DNA of 64,000 nt from JAGPUQ01 sp050250395 (lineage in GTDB: Bacteria > Pseudomonadota > Gammaproteobacteria > Pseudomonadales > Porticoccaceae). Positions 1 through 9,064 of this stretch are shown in pieces. A program made the translations under genes and the position numbers. A model generated the notes under the pieces. It ran no database searches, was not told where the DNA came from, and was given only the letters and a program-made list of their open reading frames with translations. The stretch covers positions 1 to 64,000 of the forward strand of contig JBFWOQ010000002.1 in the NCBI GenBank assembly GCA_050250395.1. Reading direction: 5' to 3'. Every line of letters begins with the position of its first letter. Within the stretch, counting starts at the first letter, position 1.

Positions 1-852
1 CATCCCGGCCAGAATGCGCGCTTGCAGCAGCGCCATCGCCTTGGCGCGGTTCTTGTGCTGCGAGCGTTCGTCCTGGCATTCCACCACGGTCCCGGTGGGC
101 AGGTGGGTGATGCGCACGGCGGAATCGGTGACATTGACGTGCTGACCGCCCGCGCCCGAGGAGCGGAACGTATCGATGCGCAGATCGGCGGGATTGATCG
201 CCACGCCATCGATTTCGGCCACTTCGGGCATGACCGCAAGGGTGCAGGCGGAGGTGTGGATGCGGCCCTGGGATTCGGTCGCCGGCACGCGCTGCACGCG
301 GTGCGCGCCGGATTCGAACTTGAGACGCGAGTAGGCGCCGGCGCCGACGATGCGGCTGATGATCTCCTTGTAGCCGCCGTGCTCGCCGGGGCGCTGGCTG
401 ATGACCTCCATGCGCCAGCCGCGGGATTCGGCGTAGCGGAAGTACATGCGGAACAGGTCGCCGGCAAAAATCGCCGCTTCGTCGCCGCCGGTGCCAGCGC
501 GAATCTCCAGAAACACGTTGGCGTCGTCGCTGGGATCCCTGGGCAGCAACAGCAATTGCAGTTCCGCTTCCAGCCGGCCGCGCTCGGCTTCCGCCACCAC
601 CAGATCGTCCTGCGCCAGCGCGCGCAGCTCGGAATCGGCATCGCGCAGCAGTTCGGCGGACGCGGCGCTATCGGCCACTACCTTGCGGTAGCGCTGGTAG
701 GTGGCGGCGATGGCTTCCAGCTCGGCGTATTCCCGGGACAGCGCGCGAAAGCGATCCTGGTCCGCGATCACGTCGGCGGAGCCGAGCAGATGCCCGACCT
801 CTTCGTGGCGCTCGACGAGCTGGTCCAGCTTGGCGAGCAGTGAGGCTTTCAT
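1..852 (-). CDS. prfA: Peptide chain release factor 1 (partial, C-terminus off the window)
   Basis: RF1 reads UAA and UAG stop codons in the ribosomal A site and triggers peptidyl-tRNA hydrolysis. 284 codons are visible from the ATG at 852; the frame stays open through base 1, so roughly the last 75 residues of a usual 360-residue RF1 are missing. The stop-codon selectivity motif PAT (in VPATESQGRIHTSAC) that marks RF1 rather than RF2 is present, as is the catalytic GGQ near residues 235-237 (SSGAGGQHVN), which matches the E. coli position. It begins 39 bp after hemA on the same strand, the usual hemA-prfA arrangement, so the two are probably co-transcribed. Identity is very secure. Confidence 0.97.
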   Translation of the reverse strand, partial: MKASLLAKLDQLVERHEEVGHLLGSADVIADQDRFRALSREYAELEAIAATYQRYRKVVADSAASAELLRDADSELRALAQDDLVVAEAERGRLEAELQLLLLPRDPSDDANVFLEIRAGTGGDEAAIFAGDLFRMYFRYAESRGWRMEVISQRPGEHGGYKEIISRIVGAGAYSRLKFESGAHRVQRVPATESQGRIHTSACTLAVMPEVAEIDGVAINPADLRIDTFRSSGAGGQHVNVTDSAVRITHLPTGTVVECQDERSQHKNRAKAMALLQARILAGM

Positions 853-891
853 GGCGACTCCATGGCGACGGCTACTACTTGTCTTCGGGGG

Positions 892-2160
892 TCAGGTGGC
901 GCCCGGGGTTGAATCATCCTGGTCGAACAGCTTCTGCAACCAGCGCAGCGGTTCCTCGCCGCCTTCCTCCCCGACCCGCTTCAATTGCTCGGTGGGACGG
1001 TGCAGCAGCTTGTTGGTAAGTCCGTGCGCCAGTTGGCGCACCACGACATCCGCGGGCTGCCCGGATTCCAGCGCAAGCAGCGCCTTGTCCAGTTCGGCAT
1101 CCCGGAGTGTCGCGGCGCTGTCGCGGAAGGCGCGAATGGTACCCACCGCATCGCGCTCCAGTTGCCTGCGCTGCCAGCGCGAAACTTCGGAATCGACAAT
1201 TTCCGCGGCGGCAACGGCAGCGTCCTCGCGGGCGCGACGGCCCTCGTCGATCACCTCGCGCAGGTCATCCACCGTATACAGATAGACGTCGTCGAGCTGG
1301 CCGACCTCGGGCTCGATGTCCCGGGGCACGGCGATGTCCACCATCAACATGGGCCGGTGGCGGCGGCGCTTGAGCGCCGACTCCACCGCGCCCTTGCCCA
1401 GCACCGGCAACTGGCTGGCGGTGGATGAAATCACCACGTCGGCCTGATGCAGATGCTCGGGGAGATCCGCCAGCAGGATGGCGTGGGCGCCGTAACGCGC
1501 CGCGACCTCCGCCGCCCGCTCCAGGGTCCGGTTCGCACAGGTGATGCCCGCGACCCCGGCGTCATGCAAATGGCGCGCGACGAGCTCAATGGTGTCGCCG
1601 GCACCGATCAACAGGGCACGCACCGCGTCCAGCCGACCGAAGATCTGCCGGGCAAGCCCGACGGCCGCATAGGCGACCGAGACGGGATTGGCGCCGATGG
1701 CGGTCTCGGCACGCACCCGCTTGGCGGCGGCGAACACCGCCTGAAATACCGGCTCCAGTGCCGCCGACAGGGTGCCCGCGCCCTGCGCGACCCCATAGGC
1801 CGATTTCAGTTGGCCGAGAATCTGTGGCTCCCCCAGCACCAGCGAGTCGAGACCGCTGGCCACCCGCATCATGTGCCGCACCGCGTCCGCGTCGCGATGG
1901 AGATAACAACCGCCGACGAGCTCTTCCCGCGCCACGCCGTGAATGGTTGCGAGCCAGTCGCACAGTGCGTCCAGATCGGCGTCGCCGGCGGCATAGATTT
2001 CGGTGCGATTGCAGGTCGACAGAATGGCCACTTCCACGAACTGCAACTCCCGTCGCGCGCGGTGGAGATGGTCCGCGACGTGCTCGGGCGCGAACGCGAC
2101 GCGCTCCCGCAACGCCACCGGCGTGGTGTCGTGGTTGAGGCCAAACGCCAGAATCGTCAT
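892..2160 (-). CDS. hemA: Glutamyl-tRNA reductase
   Basis: HemA reduces glutamyl-tRNA(Glu) to glutamate-1-semialdehyde with NADPH, the committed step of the C5 tetrapyrrole (heme) pathway. The 422 residues match the usual length (E. coli 418). The N-terminus MTILAFGLNHDTTPVALRE is typical, the catalytic cysteine lies in LSTCNRTEIY (about residues 47-56), and a NAD(P)-binding stretch LLIGAGDTIELVARHL follows in the middle, with the C-terminal helical dimerisation domain. The start at 2160 gives the canonical N-terminus. It is divergent from the TPR lipoprotein gene and is followed by prfA. Known HemA regulation by heme-dependent proteolysis cannot be read from this sequence. Confidence 0.97.
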   Translation of the reverse strand: MTILAFGLNHDTTPVALRERVAFAPEHVADHLHRARRELQFVEVAILSTCNRTEIYAAGDADLDALCDWLATIHGVAREELVGGCYLHRDADAVRHMMRVASGLDSLVLGEPQILGQLKSAYGVAQGAGTLSAALEPVFQAVFAAAKRVRAETAIGANPVSVAYAAVGLARQIFGRLDAVRALLIGAGDTIELVARHLHDAGVAGITCANRTLERAAEVAARYGAHAILLADLPEHLHQADVVISSTASQLPVLGKGAVESALKRRRHRPMLMVDIAVPRDIEPEVGQLDDVYLYTVDDLREVIDEGRRAREDAAVAAAEIVDSEVSRWQRRQLERDAVGTIRAFRDSAATLRDAELDKALLALESGQPADVVVRQLAHGLTNKLLHRPTEQLKRVGEEGGEEPLRWLQKLFDQDDSTPGAT

Positions 2161-2301
2161 GTCCGCCCGCTACGCGCCGGCGACGGCGGCACGGCACAGA
2201 CCAGCGCGTCGGCAACGGGCGCCGCGAAACCATGGCCACCGGAAATTTGTCATAAGGGTTATTGCTACAATAGTGATCGTTTGTGAGGACTTCCTTCCAC
2301 C
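2161..2301. promoter_or_regulatory. Divergent promoter region between hemA and the TPR lipoprotein gene
   Basis: This 141-bp spacer separates two divergent genes, so both must start here. Its right half is the only AT-rich part: TTGTCA at 2247-2252 and TACAAT at 2266-2271 resemble sigma-70 boxes, but their spacing of 13 bp is too short for a standard promoter. I therefore assign the region and not a specific promoter. Confidence 0.4.
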
Positions 2302-4077
2302 GTGATTCGCGCGATTAGCCTGCTGGTCGGTCTTTGTGTCGTCCTGGTGTCTGCGTGTGCCGGAAGCCCGCACTCGCACCCAACGGACGCGCACCCAACG
2401 GACGCGCACCCAACGGACGCCGCTGGCGCTGACCCGGGCTTGTCCCAGGAATCCCCTGCCGGCGACGAGGGGCAGGATTATCCCGTTCAGCCCTTCCCGA
2501 CACAAACCTTGTACGCCCTGCTCGCGGCCGAAACCGCCGGCCTGCGCGGCGATGTCCCTTTCGCATTGCGCAATTATGTGGAACAAGCCCGGATTACCGG
2601 CGATCCCGGTGTCATTGCGCGCGCGGTCCAGATCGCCCAGCACGCCGGCGACGAAGCCGCGCTCGGCGAGCTTGGCCTGCTGTGGGTAGACCGCGAGCCC
2701 GACAATGTCCAGGGCCGGGAACTGGCCCTGTTCACCCTGTTGCGTCAGGGCAAACCCCGGGACGCCCTGGTGCATGCGCACTTTTTGCTGGAGAACGGGG
2801 ACGGGCAGCCGCTGCGGCAACTGGCGGCCCAGGCGGCGGGTTTGCCAGCCGACCGGCACGCGGCGCTGCTGACTGACTACCAGGCGCTGGCGGCCAGCCA
2901 TCCGGACGACGTCGACCTGCTGTTTGGCCAGGCGCTGCTCCTTTGGCAGGCCGGGCAACTCCAGGAAGCGCTTGCGCTCAGTGCCCAACTCATCGAATTA
3001 CAACCCGACGAGCCAGCCAACCAACTGCTCCACACGCAATTGCTGGACGAGACCGGGAGCAAGGAAAAGGCTCTCGCGCAACTGGAGCAAGCGGTGCGCG
3101 AGCATCCCGAAAATCCTGGCCTGAGCCGCGCCTTTGTGCGGATGCTGTTCAGCCGTCGCGATACCGCATTCGCCATCGAGAAGCTGGAGCAGCTCTCGCG
3201 CATCAATCGCGGCGACAACAGTCTGCGCTTCGGTCTGGCGCTCGCCTACCGGGATGCGAGCCTTCCGGAACAGGCCCGCGCCGAGCTGGAATTGCTGGCG
3301 CGGGACCCCGAGCTGCGCAATGACGCGCATTTTCACCTCGGCCAATTGGCCGAGGCCGCCGGGGATACCAAACGCGCGATCCAGCACTACCGACACGCCC
3401 AGGGCGCGGCCTTGCTGCCCGCGACCGCCCGCCTCGCCAACCTGCTGGCGCAGCAGGGCGAGCTCACTGCCGCGCGACTGTATCTCCAGGAATTGCGCGT
3501 CCAGCACCGCGAACAAGCCCCCGGACTGTTCCAGATCGAGTCGGAACTACTGATACGCGAGCGCTACTACAGCTCCGCGCAGGAGCTGCTGACCGAGAGC
3601 CTGGGAGCGTTTCCGGGCGACATCAATCTGCTCTACGCGCGCTCGCTGGCCAGCGAAAAAATGGGCGACATCGACGCCGTCGAACGGGATCTGCGCGCCA
3701 TTCTGGACCAGGACGGCGATAATGCCGCAGCCCTGAACGCGCTGGGCTATTCGCTCGCCAACCACAGCACGAGATACGAGGAAGCCCAGAGCCTGATCGA
3801 GCGTGCGCTGGCGCTGCAACCCAACGACGCCTCCATCATCGACAGTCTGGGCTGGGTACTCTACCGCCGCGGCCTGCATACCGAAGCGCTGGCGCAGTTG
3901 CGCCGCGCCGCCGCCTTGCTGACCGATCCCGAGGTCGCCGCCCATCTCGGCGAAGTCCTGTGGACCACGGGCGACTCCGAACAGGCACGAGCGGTCTGGC
4001 GCGAGGCCCTGCAGCAATACCCCGACGATCCGCTGATCAAGGCAACGCTCGAGCGCCTGAACGCAGGCCCGCTGTGA
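2302..4077 (+). CDS. TPR-repeat outer-membrane lipoprotein (LbcA-like, PA4667 position)
   Basis: A 591-residue protein starting at a GTG. The N-terminus (MIRAISLLVGLCVVLVSAC) is a lipoprotein signal peptide with a VSAC lipobox, so the mature protein should begin at a lipidated cysteine near residue 19. The mature N-terminus carries three HPTDA repeats. The rest is a long series of tetratricopeptide-type helices, clearest in the second half (ALNALGYSLANHS, IDSLGWVLYRRG). In P. aeruginosa the gene at this position, upstream of lolB, is PA4667/LbcA, the TPR lipoprotein partner of the periplasmic protease CtpA; that role is inferred here from position and architecture only. Its stop overlaps the lolB start, so the two are likely translationally coupled. 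Confidence 0.8.
   Translation: MIRAISLLVGLCVVLVSACAGSPHSHPTDAHPTDAHPTDAAGADPGLSQESPAGDEGQDYPVQPFPTQTLYALLAAETAGLRGDVPFALRNYVEQARITGDPGVIARAVQIAQHAGDEAALGELGLLWVDREPDNVQGRELALFTLLRQGKPRDALVHAHFLLENGDGQPLRQLAAQAAGLPADRHAALLTDYQALAASHPDDVDLLFGQALLLWQAGQLQEALALSAQLIELQPDEPANQLLHTQLLDETGSKEKALAQLEQAVREHPENPGLSRAFVRMLFSRRDTAFAIEKLEQLSRINRGDNSLRFGLALAYRDASLPEQARAELELLARDPELRNDAHFHLGQLAEAAGDTKRAIQHYRHAQGAALLPATARLANLLAQQGELTAARLYLQELRVQHREQAPGLFQIESELLIRERYYSSAQELLTESLGAFPGDINLLYARSLASEKMGDIDAVERDLRAILDQDGDNAAALNALGYSLANHSTRYEEAQSLIERALALQPNDASIIDSLGWVLYRRGLHTEALAQLRRAAALLTDPEVAAHLGEVLWTTGDSEQARAVWREALQQYPDDPLIKATLERLNAGPL
2377..2420 (+). repeat. 15-bp tandem repeat, three copies, inside the TPR lipoprotein gene
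   Basis: Three head-to-tail units of CACCCAACGGACGCG (2377-2391, 2392-2406, and 2407-2420 with the last base changed). Each unit adds exactly five residues, HPTDA, just after the lipidated cysteine. Unit gain or loss would stay in frame and only lengthen or shorten the linker. Confidence 0.95.
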
Positions 4078-4676
4078 ACACCCGCCGTATCGCGCTGGCG
4101 CTCGGTCTGGCACTGGCGCTGCTGGTGGCGGGCTGCGCGACTGCTCCGCCCCGCGAATTCCAGGCCTGGAGTGTTCACCGGGACGCGATGGCGGCCATCG
4201 ATGCCTGGCGCATCGATGGCAAGCTGGGCTACCGCGGCCGCGGCGAGAGCGGCTCCGCCACCCTGACCTGGATACAGCAGGGAACTTCGCTCCAGGCGAC
4301 GCTGAGTGGCCCCTTTGGCGCCGGGACCGCGCAGATTGCGGCGAACCCCGACGGCGCCGTGCTCCGCCAGGCCGGAATGCCCGAGCGGCGCGCCGCCTCG
4401 ACGGAAGCGCTCAGCCAGCAGTTGTTCGGCTGGGCCTTGCCTGCCGCGCACCTGCGCGACTGGGTGCGCGGCATTCCCTACCGCGGTACTCCCGTGCAAC
4501 GGCTCGACGTCGACACCAACGGTCTGCTGCGTGGACTCGACCAGGACGGCTGGACGCTGGCGTTCGATGACTACAGCGAAACCGCCGCCGGCCTGTTGCC
4601 CAAGCGGATTGAGGCCAACAGCCAAGGTTTGCAGATCCGGCTGGTAATCAAGCAGTGGCGGTTCGCGGTACCGTGA
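4074..4676 (+). CDS. lolB: Outer-membrane lipoprotein receptor LolB
   Basis: LolB takes lipoproteins from the periplasmic carrier LolA and inserts them into the inner leaflet of the outer membrane; it is itself a lipoprotein. The 200-residue product starts at a GTG whose last two bases form the stop of the preceding gene (GTGA overlap). The signal peptide MNTRRIALALGLALALLVAGC ends in an LVAGC lipobox. Length and the pattern of strands (WRIDGKLGYRG, GPFGAGTAQIAANPDG, RLVIKQWRF) fit LolB. Placement directly before ispE is the usual gammaproteobacterial arrangement and supports the call. An upstream in-frame start would remove the signal peptide from the N-terminus and is unlikely. Confidence 0.92.
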   Translation: MNTRRIALALGLALALLVAGCATAPPREFQAWSVHRDAMAAIDAWRIDGKLGYRGRGESGSATLTWIQQGTSLQATLSGPFGAGTAQIAANPDGAVLRQAGMPERRAASTEALSQQLFGWALPAAHLRDWVRGIPYRGTPVQRLDVDTNGLLRGLDQDGWTLAFDDYSETAAGLLPKRIEANSQGLQIRLVIKQWRFAVP

Positions 4677-5527
4677 GCGCAACCCCCGTTGCGACGCCAC
4701 TGATCCTGCCGGCGCCGGCCAAGCTCAATCTGTTCCTGCATATCCTGGGACGGCGACCGGACGGCTACCACCGTCTGCAAACCCTGTTTCAATTGCTGGA
4801 TTACGGCGACGAACTGGAGCTGAGCGCAACGCCCGACGGCACCATCGAGGTGGTGGTCGAACCCACCCTTCCGGACCTGCCCATGACCGCGAACCTGGCG
4901 TATCGGGCGGCGCGGGTCCTGCGCGAGCACCGCCCCGGCCCCGAGGGGGCCCGCATCCTGATCCGCAAGCGGCTCCCGCTGGGAGGTGGCCTCGGCGGCG
5001 GCAGCAGCGATGCCGCCACCGTGCTGGTGGGTCTTGACCGCCTGTGGGGACTCAATCTCGGCCTGGGGGAATTGTGCGAGCTCGGCCTGCGCCTGGGCGC
5101 CGATGTGCCGGTCTTCATCCTGGGCCGCAGCGCCTGGGGGGAAGGCATCGGCGAAGTGCTGACACCACTCGAACTGCCCGCCGCCTGGTATCTGGTACTG
5201 AAGCCCGACTGCGACGTTGCGACCGCCGCGGTGTTCGCCCATCCGCAATTGACAAGGCATACCCGCGCGATGAAAATACGCGCCTTTTCCGGGGAGGGTG
5301 CGACCAACGACTGTCTGTCGGTGGTCGAGACCATGTACCCACAGGTGCGCGAGGCACGGCTCTGGTTGGCGCGCTACGCGCCACCGCGTCTGACCGGCAC
5401 TGGCGCTTGCCTGTTTGCTCGTTTCGACGATCAGGAAAGCGCCCGGGCTGCGCTGGCGGAAGTTCCCGCGGCCTGGTCGGCGTTCGTGGCGCGGGGCGTT
5501 AACATCTCCCCCCTGCGGCAGATCTGA
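4673..5527 (+). CDS. ispE: 4-diphosphocytidyl-2-C-methyl-D-erythritol kinase
   Basis: IspE phosphorylates CDP-methylerythritol with ATP in the non-mevalonate (MEP) isoprenoid pathway. The 284-residue product (E. coli 283) begins with the family signature PAPAKLNLFLHILGRRPDGYH and carries the GHMP-kinase phosphate-binding loop LPLGGGLGGGSSDAA around residues 102-116. I chose the GTG at 4673, which overlaps the lolB stop as GTGA; an in-frame ATG at 4655 would add six residues inside lolB. The coupling lolB-ispE with tRNA-Gln and prs behind it is a standard gammaproteobacterial gene order. Confidence 0.95.
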   Translation: MSATPVATPLILPAPAKLNLFLHILGRRPDGYHRLQTLFQLLDYGDELELSATPDGTIEVVVEPTLPDLPMTANLAYRAARVLREHRPGPEGARILIRKRLPLGGGLGGGSSDAATVLVGLDRLWGLNLGLGELCELGLRLGADVPVFILGRSAWGEGIGEVLTPLELPAAWYLVLKPDCDVATAAVFAHPQLTRHTRAMKIRAFSGEGATNDCLSVVETMYPQVREARLWLARYAPPRLTGTGACLFARFDDQESARAALAEVPAAWSAFVARGVNISPLRQI

Positions 5528-5559
5528 CCACCGGTTATACGGCAAACGACACAGGTTTT

Positions 5560-5635
5560 TGGGGCGTCGCCAAGCGGCCAAGGCAGCGGGTTTTGATCCC
5601 GCCATTCGGAGGTTCGAGTCCTCCCGCCCCAGCCA
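5560..5635 (+). tRNA. tRNA-Gln (anticodon TTG)
   Basis: A 76-nt cloverleaf can be drawn by hand. The acceptor arm TGGGGCG (5560-5566) pairs with CGCCCCA (5625-5631), the discriminator is G5632 and CCA is encoded at 5633-5635. The anticodon stem GCGGG/CCCGC encloses the loop TTTTGAT, with anticodon TTG at 5593-5595. The T arm contains GGTTCGAGTCC. A weak U-A closing pair at the acceptor end is characteristic of glutamine tRNAs. Confidence 0.97.
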
Positions 5636-5682
5636 CAACCTGTCACCCCGGCGTCCGGTGACGCCGTTTCCAGGACACAGCC

Positions 5683-6624
5683 ATGGCAAACCTGATGGTA
5701 TTTTCCGGGAATGGCAACCCGGAACTCGCGCGGGAAATTTCTCGCTACCTCGGTCTGCCGCTCGGCAATGCCCTGGTCGCGCAGTTTTCCGACGGCGAGA
5801 TCAACATCGAGATCCGCGAAAATGTCCGCGGCCGCGACGTTTTCGTCATTCAGCCCACCTGCTCACCCACCCATCGCAACCTGATGGAGCTGGTGTTCAT
5901 GGTGGATGCCCTGCGCCGCGCGTCGGCCAGCCGGGTCACCGCGGTGCTGCCGTACTTCGGCTACGCCCGCCAGGACCGCCGGGTGCGCTCGGCGCGGGTT
6001 CCGATCAGCGCCCGCGTGGTGGCCGACATGATCAACAACGCCGGCGTCAGCCGGGTGCTGACCGTCGACCTCCACGCCGAACAGATCCAGGGCTTTTTCG
6101 AATGCCCGGTGGACAATGTCTACGGCGCACCGGTGCTGGTCGCCGACATCGAGCGCCAGAATTACAACAACCTGCTGGTGGTCTCTCCCGATATCGGCGG
6201 CGTGGTGCGTGCCCGCGCCATCGCCAAACAACTGGACACCGAGCTGGCCATCATCGACAAGCGGCGTCCCGAGGCCAATCAGACCCAGGTGATGAACGTG
6301 ATCGGCGAGGTCGAAGGTCGAACCTGCCTGCTGGTCGACGACATCGTGGATACCGCGGGGACGCTGTGCAAGGCGGCCGACGCCCTCAAACAGCACGGCG
6401 CGACCCAGGTGGTTGCCTACTGCACGCACCCGGTGCTGTCGGGACCCGCGGTCGACAACATCAACGCTTCCGATCTCGATGCGCTGGTGGTCACCAACAG
6501 CATTCCCTTGAGCGAACGGGCGCGCAGTTGCGCGCGGATCCGGCAGCTCTCCATCAGCGCCACGCTGGGAGAAGCGATCCGCCGGGTCAGCAATGAAGAA
6601 TCCATCAGCGCGATGTTCGACTGA
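5683..6624 (+). CDS. prs: Ribose-phosphate pyrophosphokinase (PRPP synthetase)
   Basis: Prs transfers pyrophosphate from ATP to ribose-5-phosphate, making PRPP for nucleotide, histidine and tryptophan synthesis. The 313-residue protein matches the class I family length. Visible signatures are the N-terminal MVFSGNGNPELA, the ATP-binding flexible region YFGYARQDRR, the divalent-metal segment VDLHAEQIQGFF, and the PRPP-binding loop LVDDIVDTAGTL. The ATG at 5683 is preceded by AGGA at a suitable distance. The position right after tRNA-Gln and before rplY is conserved in relatives. Confidence 0.97.
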   Translation: MANLMVFSGNGNPELAREISRYLGLPLGNALVAQFSDGEINIEIRENVRGRDVFVIQPTCSPTHRNLMELVFMVDALRRASASRVTAVLPYFGYARQDRRVRSARVPISARVVADMINNAGVSRVLTVDLHAEQIQGFFECPVDNVYGAPVLVADIERQNYNNLLVVSPDIGGVVRARAIAKQLDTELAIIDKRRPEANQTQVMNVIGEVEGRTCLLVDDIVDTAGTLCKAADALKQHGATQVVAYCTHPVLSGPAVDNINASDLDALVVTNSIPLSERARSCARIRQLSISATLGEAIRRVSNEESISAMFD

Positions 6625-6723
6625 ACACGCCGGATAACCGCCCACACGGGCATGGCAACCAAACCCGCCGATCGCCTCGGTCGCAACAGGCCACGGCGGG
6701 ATTCACCAACTGGAGCAACGGCA

Positions 6724-7341
6724 ATGACTGATTTCGTTCTCAATGCTCGTGCGCGAACCGACAAGGGGAAAGGTGCGAGCCGCCGCCTGCGTCGGCTCGC
6801 GGAAGAAGTGCCGGCCATCGTCTACGGCGAGGGCGGCGAACCCGAACCCATCGCGCTGACCCAGCGCGAACTGGCCCGGGCGCTGGAAAACGAGGCGTTT
6901 TATTCACACATCATTTCACTGCGGATCGATGCCAAGACCCAGGACGTCATCCTGAAGGATGTCCAGCGCCATCCGGCGCGACCCATCATCCTCCATGCGG
7001 ATTTCCTGCGGGTCAGCAAGACCCACAAGATCACCACGCGCGTACCCCTGCACTTCATCAACGAAGATCAGTGTGTGGCGGTGAAGCAACAGGGCGGCGT
7101 GGTGCAGCACAATCTGGTGGACCTGGAAATCCAGTGCCTGCCCGGCGATCTGCCCGAATACATCGCGGTGGACATGGCGGCCGTGGCGATGGGACAGATC
7201 CTGCACATTTCCGATCTGGTGCTGCCCGCGGGCGTGGACAGCGTGGCCCTGTCCCATGGCGCCGACCACGATCTGCCGGTGGTGGCGATCCATCGGCCCA
7301 AGGGCAAGGGTGGCGACAGCGAGGCCGTCGCCGAGGAGTGA
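6724..7341 (+). CDS. rplY: Large-subunit ribosomal protein L25 (Ctc/TL5 long form)
   Basis: bL25 binds 5S rRNA in the large ribosomal subunit. This 205-residue version is the two-domain Ctc/TL5 type, not the 94-residue E. coli form: the L25 domain (RTDKGKGASRRLRR...PAIVYGEGG) is followed by the C-terminal beta domain (about residues 95-190, with LVDLEIQCLPGDLPEYI). I chose the ATG at 6724, which has GGAG nine bases upstream and gives the canonical N-terminus; an in-frame ATG at 6652 would add an unrelated arginine-rich extension. The acidic C-terminal tail EAVAEE is usual. It lies between prs and pth, probably in one operon. Confidence 0.95.
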   Translation: MTDFVLNARARTDKGKGASRRLRRLAEEVPAIVYGEGGEPEPIALTQRELARALENEAFYSHIISLRIDAKTQDVILKDVQRHPARPIILHADFLRVSKTHKITTRVPLHFINEDQCVAVKQQGGVVQHNLVDLEIQCLPGDLPEYIAVDMAAVAMGQILHISDLVLPAGVDSVALSHGADHDLPVVAIHRPKGKGGDSEAVAEE

Positions 7342-7356
7342 TCCCGGCGCGCATCC

Positions 7357-7932
7357 GTGACCACCGGCATCCGTCTGATCGTCGGGCTGGGCAATCCGGG
7401 CGCCGCCTACGACCGCACCCGCCACAACGCCGGTGCCGATCTGGTACAGGCGTTGGCCCAGGGGTTCGGGGTGACGCTGCGCCAGGAAGCGCGCTTTCAC
7501 GGCAGTGTGGCGCGCATCCCGCCCGAGTTGCGCCTGCTGGTGCCCGACACCTTCATGAACCGCAGCGGACAGGCGGTGATGGCGCTGTTGCAGTTCTACC
7601 AGATCGCGCCGGACAACATGCTGGTGGTCCACGATGACCTGGATCTCCCGCCGGGAACCGCGCGGCTCAAACTGGGCGGCGGTCACGGCGGCCACAACGG
7701 TCTGCGCGACATCATGGCCAGACTCGGCGAGCGCCGCGATTTTGCGCGCCTGCGCATCGGCATCGGCCATCCCGGACCGGGCGCCGATGTGGTGGGTTAT
7801 GTGTTGCGCAAGCCGCCGCCCGCGGAGCGGGAGCTGATCGACAGCACCTTTGCGCGCGCGGCCGACGTAATCCCGGATCTGGTCGGCGGGGACTTCGGCC
7901 GTGCGATGCAGCGTCTGCACACCATCGACTGA
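7357..7932 (+). CDS. pth: Peptidyl-tRNA hydrolase
   Basis: Pth cleaves the ester bond of peptidyl-tRNAs released prematurely from ribosomes and so recycles tRNA. The 191-residue product starts at a GTG, giving MTTGIRLIVGLGNPGAAYD, the family N-terminus. The catalytic histidine lies in TRHNAG (residue 23 or so), the conserved substrate-contact segment in DTFMNRSGQAV, and the aspartate in VHDDLDLPPG. It follows rplY after 15 bp and precedes ychF, the classical rplY-pth-ychF order. Confidence 0.96.
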   Translation: MTTGIRLIVGLGNPGAAYDRTRHNAGADLVQALAQGFGVTLRQEARFHGSVARIPPELRLLVPDTFMNRSGQAVMALLQFYQIAPDNMLVVHDDLDLPPGTARLKLGGGHGGHNGLRDIMARLGERRDFARLRIGIGHPGPGADVVGYVLRKPPPAERELIDSTFARAADVIPDLVGGDFGRAMQRLHTID

Positions 7933-7972
7933 CCATCACAACTAACTTTCACTTTGCGGCGGAGACCGGTTC

Positions 7973-9064
7973 GTGGGCTTTAAATGCGGCATTGTCGGTC
8001 TCCCGAACGTGGGTAAATCCACGCTGTTCAACGCCCTCACCAAGGCCGGTATCGGCGCCGAGAATTTTCCGTTCTGCACCATCGAACCCAACACCGGCAT
8101 AGTGCCGGTGCCGGATCTGCGCCTCGACGCGCTCGCGGCGATCGTCAAACCCCAGCGGGTGATCCCGACCACCATGGAGTTTGTCGATATCGCCGGGCTG
8201 GTGGCCGGCGCCTCCAAGGGTGAGGGCCTCGGCAACCAGTTTCTCGCCACGATCCGGGAAACCGATGCCATTGCCCATGTAGTGCGGTGCTTCGAGGACA
8301 GCAATGTCATTCACGTGGCCAACAGGGTCGATCCGGCCGCGGATATCGAAGTCATCAATACCGAACTCGCGCTCGCGGATCTCGAAACCGTCGACCGCGC
8401 GCTGCAACGCGCGGCCAAGGCCGCCCGCAGTGGCGACAAGAACGCCGGCGCCCGCAAGGAATTGCTCGAACGCATCGTTTCCCATCTCGATAGCGCGCAG
8501 CCGGTCCGCAGCCTGGGGCTCGACGCGGAAGCTTTGCTGGAATTGAGCGACCTCGCACTGCTCACGGCCAAGCCCACGCTCTATGTGGCCAACGTCGGCG
8601 AGAACGGCTTTCACGACAACCCGTACTTGCAGCAGGTGGAGGCCATCGCCGCCGCCGAAGGCGCGGGCGTGGTGGCGGTGTGCAACCAGATCGAAGCCGA
8701 GATCGCCGAGCTGGACGATGCCGACAAGCTGGCCTTTCTGGCCGACCTCGGCCTCGAAGAACCGGGCCTGAACCGGGTGATCCGCGGCGGTTACCAACTG
8801 CTGCACCTGCACACCTACTTTACCGCCGGCGTCAAGGAAGTCCGCGCCTGGACCATTCCGGTGGGTGCCACGGCACCCCAGGCAGCCGGCAAGATCCACA
8901 GCGACTTCGAGCGCGGCTTCATCCGCGCCGAAGTGGTGGGTTACGAAGACTTCATCGCTCACGGCGGTGAAGCCGGCGCCCGGGAGGCGGGCAAGTGGCG
9001 GCTGGAAGGCAAGGACTATGTCGTCCAGGATGGCGACATCATCCATTTTCGATTCAACGTCTGA
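7973..9064 (+). CDS. ychF: Redox/ribosome-associated ATPase YchF (Obg family)
   Basis: YchF (OLA1 homologue) is a universally conserved P-loop ATPase of the Obg group that binds ribosomes; its exact role is still debated. The 363-residue length equals the family norm. The P-loop GLPNVGKST lies at residues 8-16, the switch/G3 region is DIAGLVAGAS, and the altered G4 motif is NVGE, typical of YchF and linked to its ATP preference. A C-terminal TGS domain follows (KEVRAWTIPVGATAP...HSDFERGFIRAEV). The start is a GTG with GGAG nine bases upstream. It is the last housekeeping gene before the defence island. Confidence 0.96.
   Translation: MGFKCGIVGLPNVGKSTLFNALTKAGIGAENFPFCTIEPNTGIVPVPDLRLDALAAIVKPQRVIPTTMEFVDIAGLVAGASKGEGLGNQFLATIRETDAIAHVVRCFEDSNVIHVANRVDPAADIEVINTELALADLETVDRALQRAAKAARSGDKNAGARKELLERIVSHLDSAQPVRSLGLDAEALLELSDLALLTAKPTLYVANVGENGFHDNPYLQQVEAIAAAEGAGVVAVCNQIEAEIAELDDADKLAFLADLGLEEPGLNRVIRGGYQLLHLHTYFTAGVKEVRAWTIPVGATAPQAAGKIHSDFERGFIRAEVVGYEDFIAHGGEAGAREAGKWRLEGKDYVVQDGDIIHFRFNV

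Noticed and set aside
2170..2988. Long minus-strand open frame opposite the TPR lipoprotein gene (272 codons)
   Set aside because: It is a shadow frame of GC-rich coding DNA; its product has no recognisable domain and crosses the hemA/lipoprotein promoter region.
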